DNA of 64,000 nt from Dechloromonas sp. A34 (GTDB lineage: Bacteria; Pseudomonadota; Gammaproteobacteria; Burkholderiales; Rhodocyclaceae), in assembly GCF_026261605.1 (NCBI RefSeq), contig NZ_CP102486.1, positions 3,224,001 through 3,288,000 on the forward strand. Direction: 5' to 3'. The position numbers were made by a program, and so were the translations under genes. The notes beneath the pieces are model-generated. The model searched no databases. It saw only the letters and a program-made list of their open reading frames with translations, and was not told the origin of the DNA. Shown here in pieces: positions 47,024 to 57,783 of the stretch. How positions within the stretch are numbered: position 1 is the first letter of the stretch; each line of letters starts with the position of its first letter.

Positions 47024-47721
47024 ATGTCTCCGCAACCCCACCCCGGCGCCGGCCACGTCCGCCTCTTCAACGACCTGCGCCAGCTGCTGCGGCCGCTGAT
47101 CGTATCCCTGGTCATTCATGCAGTGTTTTTCTGGCAGGCCCCCGGTCTGTTGCTGTCGCCGGAATCGCCGGCCGCCCGGCACGGCGATTTGCGAGCCAGC
47201 CTGCACCAGCCGCCGGCTGCCGCCCCGGTTGTCGCGCCCAGTGCCGAACCGCCGCCGTCCAGCCCGAGCGAGCCGGCCGAGACGGCCCCGGCCCGCCAGC
47301 CCGAAGAACGCAGCTATGCCCCGGCCCGCCCACGCCGCCCAGCGAGCCGGCGAGCCAACAGGCGACGCCGGACGCCCAGCCGGCGCCACCGGTCGAGCCC
47401 CTGCGCAGCGGCATCGAGGTGGCCGGTTTGCGCCAGTATCACCTGGCGCTGGGCCAGAAGGCCAAGCAGTTCCGGCGCTACCCGCCGGCCGCGCGCGAGG
47501 CCGGATGGCAAGGCCGGGTCGCGATGCGCCTGGCCGTCTCGGAGAGCGGCGCGCCGATCGGCATCAGCCTGCTCGGCAGCAGCAATTTCCCGGACCTCGA
47601 TCAGGCCGCGCTGGAGATAATGTACCTGGCGGCCGGGCATACCGAGGTTCCCGAAAGCCTGCGCGGCCGCGCCTTCACGATCGACCTGGCCGTGGACTTC
47701 CACCCCGACGACGCCCCGTGA
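47024..47721 (+). pseudogene. TonB energy-transducer protein, frameshifted
   Basis: N-terminal frame from ATG 47024: short cytoplasmic tail, TM helix with the TonB S-x3-H motif (LIVSLVIHAVFFW), then Pro/Ala/Glu-rich linker. Near 47320-47345 the coding frame moves to -1. From there PPSEPASQQATPD and the TonB C-terminal domain (EVAGLRQYHLALGQKAKQFRRYPPAAREAGWQGRVAMRLAVSESG...LDLAVDFHP type) are in frame to the stop at 47721. Total 698 nt; one extra base would restore a 232-aa TonB. No exbBD in the window. A downstream TonB domain alone is not useful, so it is either a real mutation or a sequence error in a GC-rich stretch. Confidence 0.82.
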
Positions 47722-47804
47722 CCATCCAGGCGCCGGCCCGGCGTAGCTGCCGGCAGGTCAAATCGGTATAGTGCGCGGCTCGACGAATCGGCAAGCAGAT
47801 CACC

Positions 47805-48257
47805 ATGAATTCCCACCCCCTGCGCTCCCCCGGACCGCAAGACAGCAACGCCTGGCTGCTGGTTTTCGCCGCCTGGGTGATTGCGACGACCGCGACGCTC
47901 GCCGTCCTCTTCTTCGGCGAGGTCATGAACTACCCGATCTGCACGCTGTGCTGGTACCAGCGCATCTTCATGATGCCGCTGGCCGTGATCCTGCCGCTCG
48001 GGCTCTTTCCCTTCGATCCCCGGGTCGTCCGTTATGCCCTGCCCCTGGCCGTGATCGGTAGCCTGATCGCGGTCTTCCACCAGTTGCTGGTGATGGGGAT
48101 CATTCCCGAAAGCATCAAGCCCTGCACCCAGGGCGTGCCCTGCTCGGTGACCGTGGTGACCTGGTTCGGCTTCCTGACCATTCCGCTGCTTTCCGTCCTT
48201 GCTTTCCTGACCATTGCCGCGCTGCTGCTGGCGGCGCGTTACCGGAGTTCCCGATGA
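47805..48257 (+). CDS. Disulfide bond formation protein DsbB-like
   Basis: 150 aa with four TM segments. Redox pairs CTLC (first periplasmic loop, about residue 47-50) and CTQGVPC (second loop, about 106-112) match DsbB/BdbC. DsbB re-oxidises DsbA-type proteins and passes electrons to quinone. ATG overlaps nothing upstream; its stop overlaps the next gene (ATGA), forming a DsbB/DsbG-type operon. Confidence 0.92.
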   Translation: MNSHPLRSPGPQDSNAWLLVFAAWVIATTATLAVLFFGEVMNYPICTLCWYQRIFMMPLAVILPLGLFPFDPRVVRYALPLAVIGSLIAVFHQLLVMGIIPESIKPCTQGVPCSVTVVTWFGFLTIPLLSVLAFLTIAALLLAARYRSSR

Positions 48258-48910
48258 ACCAGAAAACCCTCTTCGTCGTCGCCCTGACCATCCTGCTACT
48301 CGCCTTCACCGGCGGCGCCTTCTACTACTCGGCCCAGCAGGAGAAGCAGGCCAATCAGGTCGCCGAAGCCAACCGCGCCGCCCTGATCCGCATGCACTCG
48401 CCGACCCTGGGCAAGGCCGAGGCGCCGGTCGTCATCGTCGAGTTCCTCGACCCCGCCTGCGAAACCTGCCGCGCCTTCTACCCGCGGGTCAAGCAGCTGC
48501 TGGCGGCCAATCCGGACAAGATCCGCCTCGTGCTGCGCTACGCCCCCTTCCACAACGGCTCCGACAAGGTCGTGGCGCTGCTTGAAGCCGCCCGCATGCA
48601 GGGCAAGTTCTGGCCGGTGCTCGAAGCCCTGCTCGCTTCCCAGGCGCAATGGGCGCCGCACCACACGGCGCAGGTCGCGCTGGCCTGGCCGCATCTCGAA
48701 GGCCTGGGCCTGAACATGGAACAGATGGCCTTCGACCTGACCTCGCCGGACATCGCCAAGGTCATCGAACAGGACCTCGCCGATGCCAAGACCCTCAACG
48801 TCACGATGACGCCGGAGTTCTTCGTCAACGGCAAGCCGCTGCCCAGTTTCGGCTTCGAGCAGTTGCAACAGTTGGTCGACGACGCGCTGGTCGCGACGCG
48901 CGGCAAGTAA
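48254..48910 (+). CDS. DsbA/DsbG-family thioredoxin-fold protein
   Basis: 218 aa. N-terminal TM/signal anchor (LFVVALTILLLAFTGGAFYY). Thioredoxin-like domain with CETC active site (DPACETCRAFYP, about residue 72) and cis-Pro in NVTMTPEFFVNG. Similar to BdbD-type oxidoreductases that pair with DsbB/BdbC. Translationally coupled to the DsbB gene by a 4-nt overlap. Substrate unknown. Confidence 0.92.
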   Translation: MNQKTLFVVALTILLLAFTGGAFYYSAQQEKQANQVAEANRAALIRMHSPTLGKAEAPVVIVEFLDPACETCRAFYPRVKQLLAANPDKIRLVLRYAPFHNGSDKVVALLEAARMQGKFWPVLEALLASQAQWAPHHTAQVALAWPHLEGLGLNMEQMAFDLTSPDIAKVIEQDLADAKTLNVTMTPEFFVNGKPLPSFGFEQLQQLVDDALVATRGK

Positions 48911-48920
48911 GCGACAGCAA

Positions 48921-49415
48921 ATGGAAACGATCACCAGGAAGCAGGCCGTCAAGGACTACACCGGCTATGCCTGCATCGGACTCTACAACCCCAAGGGCCC
49001 GGAAAACGTCGGCGCCATCATGCGTGCCGCCGGCTGCTACGGCGTCAACTCGGTGTTCTACACCGGCAAGCGCTACGAGCGGGCGGCCGAATTCCGCACC
49101 GACACCAAGCAGGTCCATCTGCAGTTGCCGCTGATCGGCGTCGACGACCTGCAATCGGTGATTCCCTTCGGCTGCACCCCGGTCGCCATCGAGATCCACC
49201 CGGATGCCAAGCCGCTGACCGAGTACGCGCATCCGGAACGGGCCTTCTACATCTTCGGCCCGGAAGACGGCAGCCTGAAGAAGAACGTGACCTCCTGGTG
49301 CAAGGACATCATTTACATCCCGACCCACGGCTGCATGAATCTGGCGGCGACGGTCAATGTCGTGCTTTACGACCGGATGCTGAAGGCCAGCGGTTTTCGT
49401 CATACGGCCGAGTGA
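48921..49415 (+). CDS. SpoU/TrmH-type RNA 2'-O-methyltransferase
   Basis: 164 aa, a trefoil-knot methyltransferase without extra domains. GLYNPKGPENVGAIMRAAGCYGVNSVFYTG is motif 1 with the conserved Asn; FYIFGPEDGSL is motif 2; IYIPTHGCMNLAATVNVVLYDR is motif 3 (SAM-binding knot). Target RNA unknown. Starts 11 nt after the DsbG-like gene. Confidence 0.92.
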   Translation: METITRKQAVKDYTGYACIGLYNPKGPENVGAIMRAAGCYGVNSVFYTGKRYERAAEFRTDTKQVHLQLPLIGVDDLQSVIPFGCTPVAIEIHPDAKPLTEYAHPERAFYIFGPEDGSLKKNVTSWCKDIIYIPTHGCMNLAATVNVVLYDRMLKASGFRHTAE

Positions 49416-49640
49416 AGTCCGGATCTGTGCCCGCCGTCTGGTGATGGTCGAGGCAGGATAAAAGCAGTTTTTTCCGGTCCGCAGCAAATATTGCCGGCTA
49501 CCGTTACGACCAGTGCCTGATTTTGCCGCACATCGCCGCCCGGCAAGGCATGGCACGGGCGGCCAGGCATTCCTATCGCATGGCATCGATATTGCTGTTG
49601 CATCTCGCCAAGGGCAGTCCATTTTGACGGGAGGAAAACA

Positions 49641-50507
49641 ATGAGCATCTCAGCCATCGCATCTTTTTACGCCACCAGCGCAGCAACCGCGCTACGCAGC
49701 ACGAGCGGCAGCGCGGCGAGCAGCCAGAGCACGGCAAGCAAGGCAACGAGCGAAAGCACGACAGTGAGCATCTCGAACGAAGCCCGTCAGGCGGCCGCAA
49801 CCGAAGGTCGGTTCGCCGTCCCGGAATCCGTCCGCCAGGCGGCACTGGCCGAACTGAACAGGGTTTTTCCGCCGGACATTCTCGACGAAGCACAGGCCCG
49901 GCTACAGGCCAACCCGGGCATCAGCGGCAGCAGCAGCGCCACGCCGGGCATGGGCAACCTGCCCCTGTTGCCGGAGAACGAAGCGCTCCTCGCGCAAATA
50001 AAAAGTGAAATGCACGCCGCCAAAGCCTCCAACACCCAAGGCATGACGAATCTGATGCCCTACGTGCGCCTGATCCACACCGTCCAGACTGAAGGCTGGA
50101 AAACGCCGATGACGATGGAAGACGCCCAGCGCGAAGTCGACATCGCCTCGGCCATGGACCGGCTGAAACCTGCTTCGACGGTAGCCCCCTTGAGCGAAGC
50201 CGAGCAGATGAAAAAGGATCTCGCCAACGTGGCGCAGATCCAGAAGGAACTGGCGGGAGAAATCCCCGACCAATGGAAGCAGCGCTGGAATGAAGAAAAC
50301 CTGAGCATGCCGGAAACCGCCACCACGAGCTTTCCGCAATCCATCTGGCTCGGACTGGCCAAGGCCGCCGGGATCAGCGAAGAAGAGTTCCTCGGCAAGG
50401 CGCGCGAGCTGGCCGGCAAGTACTCGGGCAACACTTTCCTGCAGGCGATCGAAAGTTTCGTCAGCGAGCGCTACGTCGCCAGTTCGGGCACGACGCAAAC
50501 GAGCTGA
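49641..50507 (+). CDS. Unrecognised Ser/Thr/Ala-rich protein
   Basis: 288 aa. ATG 49641 has a strong GGAGGAAA site. Residues 1-45 are low complexity (Ser/Thr/Ala), like the N-terminus of flagellar or secreted-substrate proteins, but with no cleavable signal. Then largely helical: VRQAALAELNRVFPPDILDEAQARLQ, PYVRLIHTVQTEGWKTPMTMEDAQREVDIASAMDRL, ADPEQMKKDL-type helix and a C-terminal block (EEEFLGKARELAGKYSG). I do not recognise a family. No linked secretion genes are visible. 94 nt upstream of sbcD with no obvious terminator. Confidence 0.7.
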   Translation: MSISAIASFYATSAATALRSTSGSAASSQSTASKATSESTTVSISNEARQAAATEGRFAVPESVRQAALAELNRVFPPDILDEAQARLQANPGISGSSSATPGMGNLPLLPENEALLAQIKSEMHAAKASNTQGMTNLMPYVRLIHTVQTEGWKTPMTMEDAQREVDIASAMDRLKPASTVAPLSEAEQMKKDLANVAQIQKELAGEIPDQWKQRWNEENLSMPETATTSFPQSIWLGLAKAAGISEEEFLGKARELAGKYSGNTFLQAIESFVSERYVASSGTTQTS

Positions 50508-50600
50508 GGCAGCGCCCTACCGGTCGAACGCGAGCAATGCTCGCTGCGGCAAGGGCAGTTTGCCGTTTAAACTTCGCCCTTTCCCATTCAGCAGCCCGGT

Positions 50601-51833
50601 ATGCGCCTCCTCCACACCTCCGACTGGCACCTCGGCCAGCATTTCATGGGCAAGAGCCGGCAGGCCGAGCATCAGGCGCTGATCGGCTGGCTGCTCGACC
50701 AGGTCGAGGAACACGCAGTCGATGCGGTGTTGATCGCCGGCGACATCTTCGATACCGGCACGCCGCCGAGCTACGCCCGCGAGCTGTATAACCAGCTGGT
50801 CGGGCAACTGTACAAGGCCGGCGTCCCGCTCCTGGTGCTCGGCGGCAACCACGATTCGCCGGCCACCCTGGGCGAAAGCCGCGAACTGCTCGCCCACCTG
50901 GGAACAACCGTCATCGCTTCAACCCACGAAGACGTCACCACACAAGTCATCGTCCTGCCACAACGCACCGGCGAACCGGGCTGCATCGTCTGCGCCATCC
51001 CCTTCGTCCGGCCGCGCGACGTACTGCACAGCCAGGCCGGACAAAGCGCCGAAGAAAAGCAGCTGTCGCTGCAAACGGCGATCCAGGAACACTACGCAGC
51101 GGTGCACGCCGCCGCGCTGGCCAAAATGCTCAGCCTGGCAAACTCGCTGCCCGGCAAACTGCCCATCGTCGCCACCGGCCACCTGACCACGGTCGGCGCC
51201 AGCGCCAGCGAGTCGGTCCGCGAAATCTACGTCGGAGCGCTGGAAGCCTTCCCGACCACGGCCTTCCCGCCGGCCGACTACATCGCGCTCGGCCACATCC
51301 ACCGGCCGCAACGGGTCGGCGGGCTGGAGCACATCCGTTACTGCGGCTCGCCGCTTGCGCTCAGTTTTGACGAGGCCAGGCAGCAGAAAGAAGTGCTGCT
51401 CGTCGATCTCGACGCCGATGGCCTCAAGGCGGTGACCGCCTTGCCGGTGCCCTGCTTTCAAGGGCTGGTCGCGGTCAGCGGCAATCTCGACAGCCTGCGC
51501 GGCGCGATCGCTGCAGCAGCGGCCGAAGGCAGCCGCGAGCGCCCGACCTGGCTGGAAGTGACGGTGGCCGAAGACGACTACCTGGCCGACCTGCCGGCAC
51601 GCATCGAGGCGCTGACCGAAGGCTGGCCGGTCGAGGTGTTGCGCATCCGCCGCCAGCGCGGCAACACCGCCGCGCGGCTGGACGCCGCAGCCAGCGAAAC
51701 GCTGGACGAACTCAGCCCGCACGACGTCTTCGCCCGCCGCCTGCAACAGGAGGAGTTGAGCGACGAGATGCAAGCGGCGCTCAATGAACGCTACCGCGCC
51801 GTCGTCGCCGGCCTGCAGGGAGAGGAAGCATGA
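50601..51833 (+). CDS. sbcD: Exonuclease subunit SbcD (Mre11 family)
   Basis: 410 aa. Calcineurin-type phosphoesterase motifs: [50 protein letters not shown] and [11 protein letters not shown]. Nuclease of the SbcCD complex that opens DNA hairpins and processes double-strand ends. Overlaps the sbcC start (ATGA, 51830-51833). Confidence 0.97.
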   Translation: MRLLHTSDWHLGQHFMGKSRQAEHQALIGWLLDQVEEHAVDAVLIAGDIFDTGTPPSYARELYNQLVGQLYKAGVPLLVLGGNHDSPATLGESRELLAHLGTTVIASTHEDVTTQVIVLPQRTGEPGCIVCAIPFVRPRDVLHSQAGQSAEEKQLSLQTAIQEHYAAVHAAALAKMLSLANSLPGKLPIVATGHLTTVGASASESVREIYVGALEAFPTTAFPPADYIALGHIHRPQRVGGLEHIRYCGSPLALSFDEARQQKEVLLVDLDADGLKAVTALPVPCFQGLVAVSGNLDSLRGAIAAAAAEGSRERPTWLEVTVAEDDYLADLPARIEALTEGWPVEVLRIRRQRGNTAARLDAAASETLDELSPHDVFARRLQQEELSDEMQAALNERYRAVVAGLQGEEA

Positions 51834-54800
51834 AAATCCTGACCCTGCGTCTGAAAAACCTCAATTCGCTGAAAGGCGAATGGACCATCGACTTCACCCG
51901 GCCCCCCTTCACCGACAACAGCCTGTTCGCCATCACCGGCCCGACCGGCGCCGGAAAATCGACCCTGCTCGACGCCATCTGCCTCGCGCTCTACCACCAG
52001 ACGCCGCGCCTGAAGACGATCTCGGCTTCCGACAACGACATCATGACGCGGCACACCGCCGACTGCCTGGCCGAGGTCGAATTCGAAGTCAAAGGCGCCG
52101 TCTACCGCGCCTTCTGGAGTCAGCGTCGCGCCCGCGACAAGGCGGACGGCGCATTGCAGGCGCCCAAGGTCGAACTGGCTGCGCTTGACGCCAATGGCGA
52201 CGGCACCATCCTCAGCACGCAGACCAACGACAAGCTCAAGCGCATCGCCGAGATTACCGGCCTCGACTTCCCGCGCTTCACCAAGTCCATGCTGCTCGCC
52301 CAGGGCGGTTTCGCAGCCTTCCTGAACGCCAGCGCCAATGAACGGGCCGAGCTTCTGGAAGAACTGACCGGCACCGAAATCTACGGCGACATTTCGCGCA
52401 AGGTTTTCGAACAGGCGCGCGAGGCCAAAAGCCAGCTCGACCAGCTGAAAGCCCGTGCCGACGGCATGGAACTCCTCACCGACGAGCAGCGCGCCGCGAT
52501 GCAACTGGAAGCCGCCCGCCTAGACACGCAACTCGCCGACCTCCAGCACCGCCACCAGCAAACGCAAAGCCAGCGCCAGTGGCGCCTCGATCTGGCGCAA
52601 GGCGAACAGGAAATCAAAACCGCGGAAGGCAAACAGCAGGAAGCCACGGCCGCGCTGACCGCCGCCACCCCTGACCTGCAAAAACTCGCCGCCAGCGAGC
52701 CGGCCGAAGCCCTGAAACCACTGCACCAGCAATGGCAGCAGGCAGGCACGACCTGCCAGCAAAGCGAAGCCGAACTCAAGTCGCTGCACGCCGAGCGCCA
52801 AACGCTGCAAGGCGAACAACTCGCCCGACACGTCGCCGCCAGCCACTACAGCGCCCAGGTCGCCTCCCAGGCGCTGCAAGCCCTGCAACAAAGCCAGCGC
52901 GAAGTCCGGCAACTAGACGACTTCTGCGCCGCCCACCCACAACGCGCCCAACTCGGCGAACGCCTCGGCGTCTGGCGCCAGCAGTTCGAACAGCGTGCCA
53001 GGCTCGGCCGCGACCTCGCCGCCCAGCAGCAGGCACAGCGGAAACTCGAACAGGAACAAGCCGAAACCGCCCGCCAGCTCGCCGCGCAGAATCTTGCGGT
53101 CGACACCGCGGCCAAGGCAAAAGCCACGGCCGACAGCGCGCTGGACAAAGCCCTGGCCGAACAGAACCAGCGCCTCGCCGGCCAGACCCTGGCCGACCTG
53201 CGCCAGCACTGGCAGCGCGAACAGGCCGGCCTCGCCCGCTGGCAGCAGCTCGAAGCCCTCGCCCAGCGCCGGCGCGAACTGGCCGAACTGCAAACGACGC
53301 TGGCCACGCAACTGCAGCAGGGCGAACAGAAGATCGCCGCCCAGGAAAAAACCTTGGTCGCGCTGCGCGAGCAACACAAGGAACTCGCTGGCCAGGTCAC
53401 CGACAAGCAGAAACTGCTCGAACAGGAACGCCGCATCCAGAGCCTGGAGCAACATCGTCGGCAACTGCAGCCGGGCGAAGCTTGCCCACTGTGCGGCGCG
53501 CTGGAGCACCCGGCCATCACCGCCTACGCCGCGCTTGACGTTTCCGCCACTGAAACTGCGCTTAAGGAAAAACAGGCTGCGCTCGAAACGCTGACCCAGA
53601 AAGGCCAGCAACTGCGCGCCGAACAGGCCGCCGCGCAAGCCACGCAAAAAAGCGGGCTGGAGCAGCAAGCCAAGACAACGCAGGAAAGCGCCCGTCTGCA
53701 AAATGAATGGCAGGAAGGCATCGCCGCGCTGCCAGCCACCCAGTCGCTGGCGCTCGGCACCTGGCAGGACGCCACCACCCTCGCCACCGCCCGCGCAGCC
53801 GCCGAAAAGGCCCAAACCCAACTCGCCGCGCTAATGCAGGCCGCCGACCAGGGCGAACAAACCCTGAACGCCTCCCGCAAGACCGCCGCCGACGCCGCTC
53901 AAGCGCTGCTCAACGCCGGCAACCAGCAAAAACTGCTGCAACAGACGACGCAAACCGGCCAAACCCGCCAGGCCGAGATTCACAAAACCCTGCAGGCCAT
54001 CGCCCAGGAACAGGCCGAACTCGATGCAAAGCTGATCGAAACGCTGAGCGAAATCCCGACCGACCCCGCCACCTGGCTAGGCGAACGCGATGGCGAATGG
54101 CAGCACTGGCAGCAAACGCAACAACGCCGGCAGGCGCTGGCCGCCCTCCTCGTCCAGCAGCAGGAGCGCCACGACGCCGCACAAATCCAGGCGGTGCATT
54201 GGGCGGAGCGCCGGAAAGCTTTCCCGGAAACGCCGTCGGCCATGGACCTGCCGGCCACCGATGATCCGGCCGCCGCCCTCGCCCGCTGCGCCGAGCGCAT
54301 CGCCGACCTGACCCAGCAACTCGCCGCGCAACAAGGCCGACAAGCGCAACTCGAAACCAACCTCGCCCAGCAGCAAAGAGCCCTCGCCGACGCCGCGACC
54401 GCCTGGCAAACCGCCCTCGCCGCCAGCCCCTTCGCCGACCTCGCCGCCTACAGCGCTGCGCTGCTACCAGCCGAAGAACGCCAGCGCCTGCGGCAACTGC
54501 AGGAAACCCGGCAACTGGCGAAACAGCAGGCCGCAGCCGTACTCACGGCGGCCCGCGAAAAGGTCATCCGCCTGCAAGTCAGCACCGGCGAAACACCCAT
54601 CCCGCCGCTCGTCGAACTCGACGAAACCCTCGCCCAACTCGACACCCAGCGCCGCCAACTCAGCGAACAACTCGGCGCCCAGCGCGCCCTACTCAGCCGT
54701 GACGAACAGGCACGGCAAAGCCAGCAGGCGCTGTTCGCCCAGATCGCCGCACAAATCACCGAGAGCGATATCTGGCAGCGCCTCGACGGCCTGATCGGCT

Positions 54801-55267
54801 CGGCCAAGGGCGACAAGTTCCGCAAGTTCGCCCAGGGCCTGACCCTCGACCACCTGCTGCACCTCGCCAACGGCCACCTCGCCCGCCTGCACGGCCGCTA
54901 CCTGCTGCGCCGCAAGACCACCGGCGAACTGGAACTCGACATCGTCGACAGCTGGCAAGGCGAAGTCGCCCGCGACACGCGCACGCTGTCCGGCGGCGAA
55001 AGCTTCCTGGTCAGCCTGGCGCTGGCCCTGGCCCTCTCCGACCTGGTCAGCCACAAAACCTCGATCGACTCGCTGTTCCTCGACGAAGGCTTCGGCACCC
55101 TCGACGCCGACACCCTGGAAATCGCCCTCAACGCCCTCGACACCCTGAACGCCAGCGGCAAGATGATCGGCGTTATCAGCCACGTCGAAGGCATGAAGGA
55201 GCGCATCCCGGCGCAGATCCGCGTCGACAAGGGCGGCGGGGTCGGGTATTCGCGGTTGAGTATTTAG
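51830..55267 (+). CDS. sbcC: Exonuclease subunit SbcC (Rad50-like SMC ATPase)
   Basis: 1145 aa. N-terminal ATPase half with Walker [20 protein letters not shown] (about 38-56), long coiled coils rich in Gln/Ala/Glu, zinc hook CPLC at the apex (about residue 550, [13 protein letters not shown]), and the C-terminal half with signature [20 protein letters not shown] and Walker [22 protein letters not shown]-loop and H-loop ([10 protein letters not shown]). Partner of SbcD. The gene's last ~100 nt reappear, diverged, at 58250-58335. Confidence 0.97.
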   Translation: MKILTLRLKNLNSLKGEWTIDFTRPPFTDNSLFAITGPTGAGKSTLLDAICLALYHQTPRLKTISASDNDIMTRHTADCLAEVEFEVKGAVYRAFWSQRRARDKADGALQAPKVELAALDANGDGTILSTQTNDKLKRIAEITGLDFPRFTKSMLLAQGGFAAFLNASANERAELLEELTGTEIYGDISRKVFEQAREAKSQLDQLKARADGMELLTDEQRAAMQLEAARLDTQLADLQHRHQQTQSQRQWRLDLAQGEQEIKTAEGKQQEATAALTAATPDLQKLAASEPAEALKPLHQQWQQAGTTCQQSEAELKSLHAERQTLQGEQLARHVAASHYSAQVASQALQALQQSQREVRQLDDFCAAHPQRAQLGERLGVWRQQFEQRARLGRDLAAQQQAQRKLEQEQAETARQLAAQNLAVDTAAKAKATADSALDKALAEQNQRLAGQTLADLRQHWQREQAGLARWQQLEALAQRRRELAELQTTLATQLQQGEQKIAAQEKTLVALREQHKELAGQVTDKQKLLEQERRIQSLEQHRRQLQPGEACPLCGALEHPAITAYAALDVSATETALKEKQAALETLTQKGQQLRAEQAAAQATQKSGLEQQAKTTQESARLQNEWQEGIAALPATQSLALGTWQDATTLATARAAAEKAQTQLAALMQAADQGEQTLNASRKTAADAAQALLNAGNQQKLLQQTTQTGQTRQAEIHKTLQAIAQEQAELDAKLIETLSEIPTDPATWLGERDGEWQHWQQTQQRRQALAALLVQQQERHDAAQIQAVHWAERRKAFPETPSAMDLPATDDPAAALARCAERIADLTQQLAAQQGRQAQLETNLAQQQRALADAATAWQTALAASPFADLAAYSAALLPAEERQRLRQLQETRQLAKQQAAAVLTAAREKVIRLQVSTGETPIPPLVELDETLAQLDTQRRQLSEQLGAQRALLSRDEQARQSQQALFAQIAAQITESDIWQRLDGLIGSAKGDKFRKFAQGLTLDHLLHLANGHLARLHGRYLLRRKTTGELELDIVDSWQGEVARDTRTLSGGESFLVSLALALALSDLVSHKTSIDSLFLDEGFGTLDADTLEIALNALDTLNASGKMIGVISHVEGMKERIPAQIRVDKGGGVGYSRLSI

Positions 55268-55290
55268 GGCGGGCCAATCGCGGCGAAAAC

Positions 55291-55839
55291 TCAGACGCTA
55301 CCGGCATATTCGCCGCGCGCCGGATAGTCGTGGGCGATGGCGAAGTCGACGGCACCGAGCAGGTCCTGAAACTGCGGGCGAGCGAAGGGCATGGTCTGCA
55401 CCGCACCGTAATAAAGCGTGCCATCCGGGCGGACCAGGAAAACACCCGGTTCGCTGAACAGCGCCGGCTCCTCGATGCCAATCGAGGTCTTGCCACGCGA
55501 GGCGCTGATATACAGCCCCCACTGGCGGGCGCTTTTGAGGCTCAGGCCATAGCCGATTTTGATGTCGCCGGCCTTGACCTTGTCGGCCATGGCATGGGCG
55601 CGCTCGCCATCGTCGCTGCTGACCGCGACGACTTGGACGCCGCGTTTTTCGAACTCGGGCACCAGGCGTTCGAGTTCCAGCAGGTACTTGGCGCAAATCG
55701 GGCAATGCAGGCCACGATAAAAGACGACAAGGTCGAAGCACTCTCCTGGAGCTGCGCCGAGCACGAAACGGCTGCCGTCGGTTAACGCCACATTGAGCGC
55801 GGGAACGGGGTGGCGGGGCATCAGGGCGGTAGCGGTCAT
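55291..55839 (-). CDS. AhpC/TSA peroxiredoxin-like thioredoxin-fold protein
   Basis: 182 aa. ATG 55839 has AAAGGA upstream. AhpC-TSA fold with active-site CPIC in VVFYRGLHCPICAKYL (about residue 48-51) rather than a classic peroxiredoxin T-x2-C, followed by VSSDDGERAHAMADKV and FLVRPDGTLYYGA. Such proteins are annotated as peroxiredoxin-like; actual activity not readable. Divergent from an AraC regulator that may control it. Confidence 0.88.
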   Translation of the reverse strand: MTATALMPRHPVPALNVALTDGSRFVLGAAPGECFDLVVFYRGLHCPICAKYLLELERLVPEFEKRGVQVVAVSSDDGERAHAMADKVKAGDIKIGYGLSLKSARQWGLYISASRGKTSIGIEEPALFSEPGVFLVRPDGTLYYGAVQTMPFARPQFQDLLGAVDFAIAHDYPARGEYAGSV

Positions 55840-55981
55840 CAGGCATCCTTTCGTTGAATTGCTGGGTCTTCGCAAGATCGTTGAAGGCCGGTTTCAGCGG
55901 TGCGTCACTGCTTGACCGACACGGACCATTGTGCTGAACTAAGTGCAACCAATCGTTCATATATATTTGCAATTCGTACAG

Positions 55982-56806
55982 ATGCAACTTAACCGCCTCG
56001 ATCGACTGTCCGCCCTGCTCGAAGGCCTTGCACCGCGCGTAGAAGTCAACCTGCCGCCGGCCGGCATCGCCAGACTGGACTTCGCCGCTGAACCATCTCC
56101 CTTCCTGCATATCCACTTGCTGGCGGAAGGTGAAATACGCCTTCAACTATGGTCATCCGCCAGCATCGCACTCCAGGCACCCTGCATCGTCATCTGCCGT
56201 TCAGACATCGCACATGCACTCGAAACACCGGCGGCAGAAAACTTCCAGCGCCTGATGTGCGCCCGCGCCTGGCTCGATGGACCGGTCGCCCCGCTGCTAC
56301 TCAACGAATTCTCCACACCGCAGGTGGTCTCGATTGACGGTGCCGAATCCTCGCTGCGCCACGTAATCGACCTGATCTCCTCGGAACTGGAGGCGCCGCG
56401 CTGCGGCCAGCCGGCACTGCTAGACCGGGCCGGCGACATCCTGTTTATCGGCCTGCTGCGCCACCTGATAGCTCACCCGAAAACCTCCGGCGGACTGTTG
56501 AGCGGTCTGGCCGATCCGCGCATCGCCCGCGCCCTGGTCGCCATCCACGCCCAGCCGCAATTCAAATGGACGCTGGAATCGCTGGCCGAAGAAGCCGGCA
56601 TGTCGCGCACCGCCTTCGCCAATACCTTCCGCGAGGTAATGCTGGCAACTCCGGGCAAATACCTCTCGGCAATCCGGCTGGCGATTGCCCAGCGCGCCGT
56701 GCAGTCGGGCAAAGGATTGAAGGCGGCAGCGCGGGATGCCGGCTACACCAGCCCCTCCGCGCTGTCGCGAGCGCTATCGCAAGCAAGCGCGATGGCGTCG
56801 CACTGA
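55982..56806 (+). CDS. AraC-family transcriptional regulator (cupin_6 + HTH)
   Basis: 274 aa. The start is uncertain (ATG 55982 or GTG 55943); no strong Shine-Dalgarno. N-terminal cupin-like half (HIHLLAEGEIRLQLW...VICRSDIAHAL) and C-terminal AraC HTH (WTLESLAEEAGMSRTAFANTFREVMLATPGKYLSAIRLAIAQRAV...AARDAGYTSPSALSRALSQ). Divergent from the peroxiredoxin-like gene; likely its regulator. Confidence 0.9.
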   Translation: MQLNRLDRLSALLEGLAPRVEVNLPPAGIARLDFAAEPSPFLHIHLLAEGEIRLQLWSSASIALQAPCIVICRSDIAHALETPAAENFQRLMCARAWLDGPVAPLLLNEFSTPQVVSIDGAESSLRHVIDLISSELEAPRCGQPALLDRAGDILFIGLLRHLIAHPKTSGGLLSGLADPRIARALVAIHAQPQFKWTLESLAEEAGMSRTAFANTFREVMLATPGKYLSAIRLAIAQRAVQSGKGLKAAARDAGYTSPSALSRALSQASAMASH

Positions 56807-56864
56807 GCGGCCAAAGCCGCCTGCTGGTGCCGATGGTGGCGACCGCAGGCTCTACCCACGGCCT

Positions 56865-57716
56865 TTAGCCCAAGGCCAGCCTGACCTGCGCGGCCAGCGT
56901 TGTCGTCGGGCGACCGATCAGCCGGCTAAGTTGCCGGCCGTCATCGAACAGACCGCCCTTGGATGCGCCGATGTCGGATTCAGCCAGCAGCGTCGCCAAC
57001 CCTTCCGGCAAACCAGCGCCGAGCAAAGCGGCCTTGAACTCGCTTTCCGGGAGATTCTGGTAGGCCACGGCCTTGCCGGATTGCTGCGAGATTTCGCGGG
57101 CCATGTCGCCCAGCGTGTAGGCCTGGTCGCCCGCCAGTTCGTAGATGCGCCCGGCCTGGTTGTCCAGCATCAACACCGCAGCCGCCGCTTCGGCATAGTC
57201 CGCACGCGCCGCCGAGGCGATCCTGCCCTCCCCGGCACTGCCCAGCACCACGCCGTATTGCAGCGCGGTCGGGATGCCGGCGAGGTAGTTCTCGGAATAC
57301 CAGCCATTGCGCAGGATGAGCGCCGGCAGGCCGGAAGCGCGGATCAGGCTTTCCGTTTCCTGGTGCTCGGCGGCCAGCGGCAGCGGCGAAGTGTCGGCAT
57401 GCAGGATGCTGGTATAGGCCAGCAGGCCGACGCCGGCAGCCTTGGCTGACTCGATCACGGCGCGGTGTTGCGGCACGCGGCGACCGACCTCGCTGGCCGA
57501 AATCAGCAGCAGCTTGTCGGCGCCCTTAAACGCGGAGGCCAGACTGGCCGGCTGGTCGTAATCGGCCTGGCGAACCTGCACGCCGCGCGCCGCCAGATAG
57601 GCACCTTTCTCCGGATGGCGCACAGCGGCGACGATTTCGCCAGCCGGCAGTTTCTTCAACAGGGCTTCGATGACAAGGCTGCCCAGTTGGCCGGAGGCTC
57701 CGGTAACGACGATCAT
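56865..57716 (-). CDS. NmrA-type SDR, NAD(P)H:quinone oxidoreductase QorB-like
   Basis: 283 aa. MIVVTGASGQLGSLVIEALL is the nucleotide-binding motif; PAGEIVAAVRHPEKG gives the ADP-phosphate loop; YTSILHADTSPLPLAAEHQETE and LRNGWYSENYL are typical of QorB (YtfG, 286 aa). Reduces quinones with NADPH in E. coli. Divergent from an HxlR regulator, the same pairing as ytfG-ytfH. Confidence 0.92.
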   Translation of the reverse strand: MIVVTGASGQLGSLVIEALLKKLPAGEIVAAVRHPEKGAYLAARGVQVRQADYDQPASLASAFKGADKLLLISASEVGRRVPQHRAVIESAKAAGVGLLAYTSILHADTSPLPLAAEHQETESLIRASGLPALILRNGWYSENYLAGIPTALQYGVVLGSAGEGRIASAARADYAEAAAAVLMLDNQAGRIYELAGDQAYTLGDMAREISQQSGKAVAYQNLPESEFKAALLGAGLPEGLATLLAESDIGASKGGLFDDGRQLSRLIGRPTTTLAAQVRLALG

Positions 57717-57766
57717 GATGAAAATTCCTTTATTTCAGTGGGTGGAGTCGGCAGAATAGCGACGAC

Positions 57767-57783
57767 ACTAACTTTTAGTAAGT
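57767..57783. promoter_or_regulatory. Candidate HxlR operator
   Basis: ACTAACTTTTAGTAAGT is a dyad of the form ACTnACTnnnAGTnAGT (13 of 17 positions symmetric), between the divergent QorB-like gene (start 57716) and HxlR gene (start 57807). It resembles the redox/quinone-responsive YodB/HypR type boxes (family knowledge); function inferred. Confidence 0.65.

Noticed and set aside
55851..55885. TCGTTGAA repeated upstream of the peroxiredoxin-like gene as AraC half-sites
   Set aside because: 27-bp spacing is not near a whole number of helical turns and the repeat is short.
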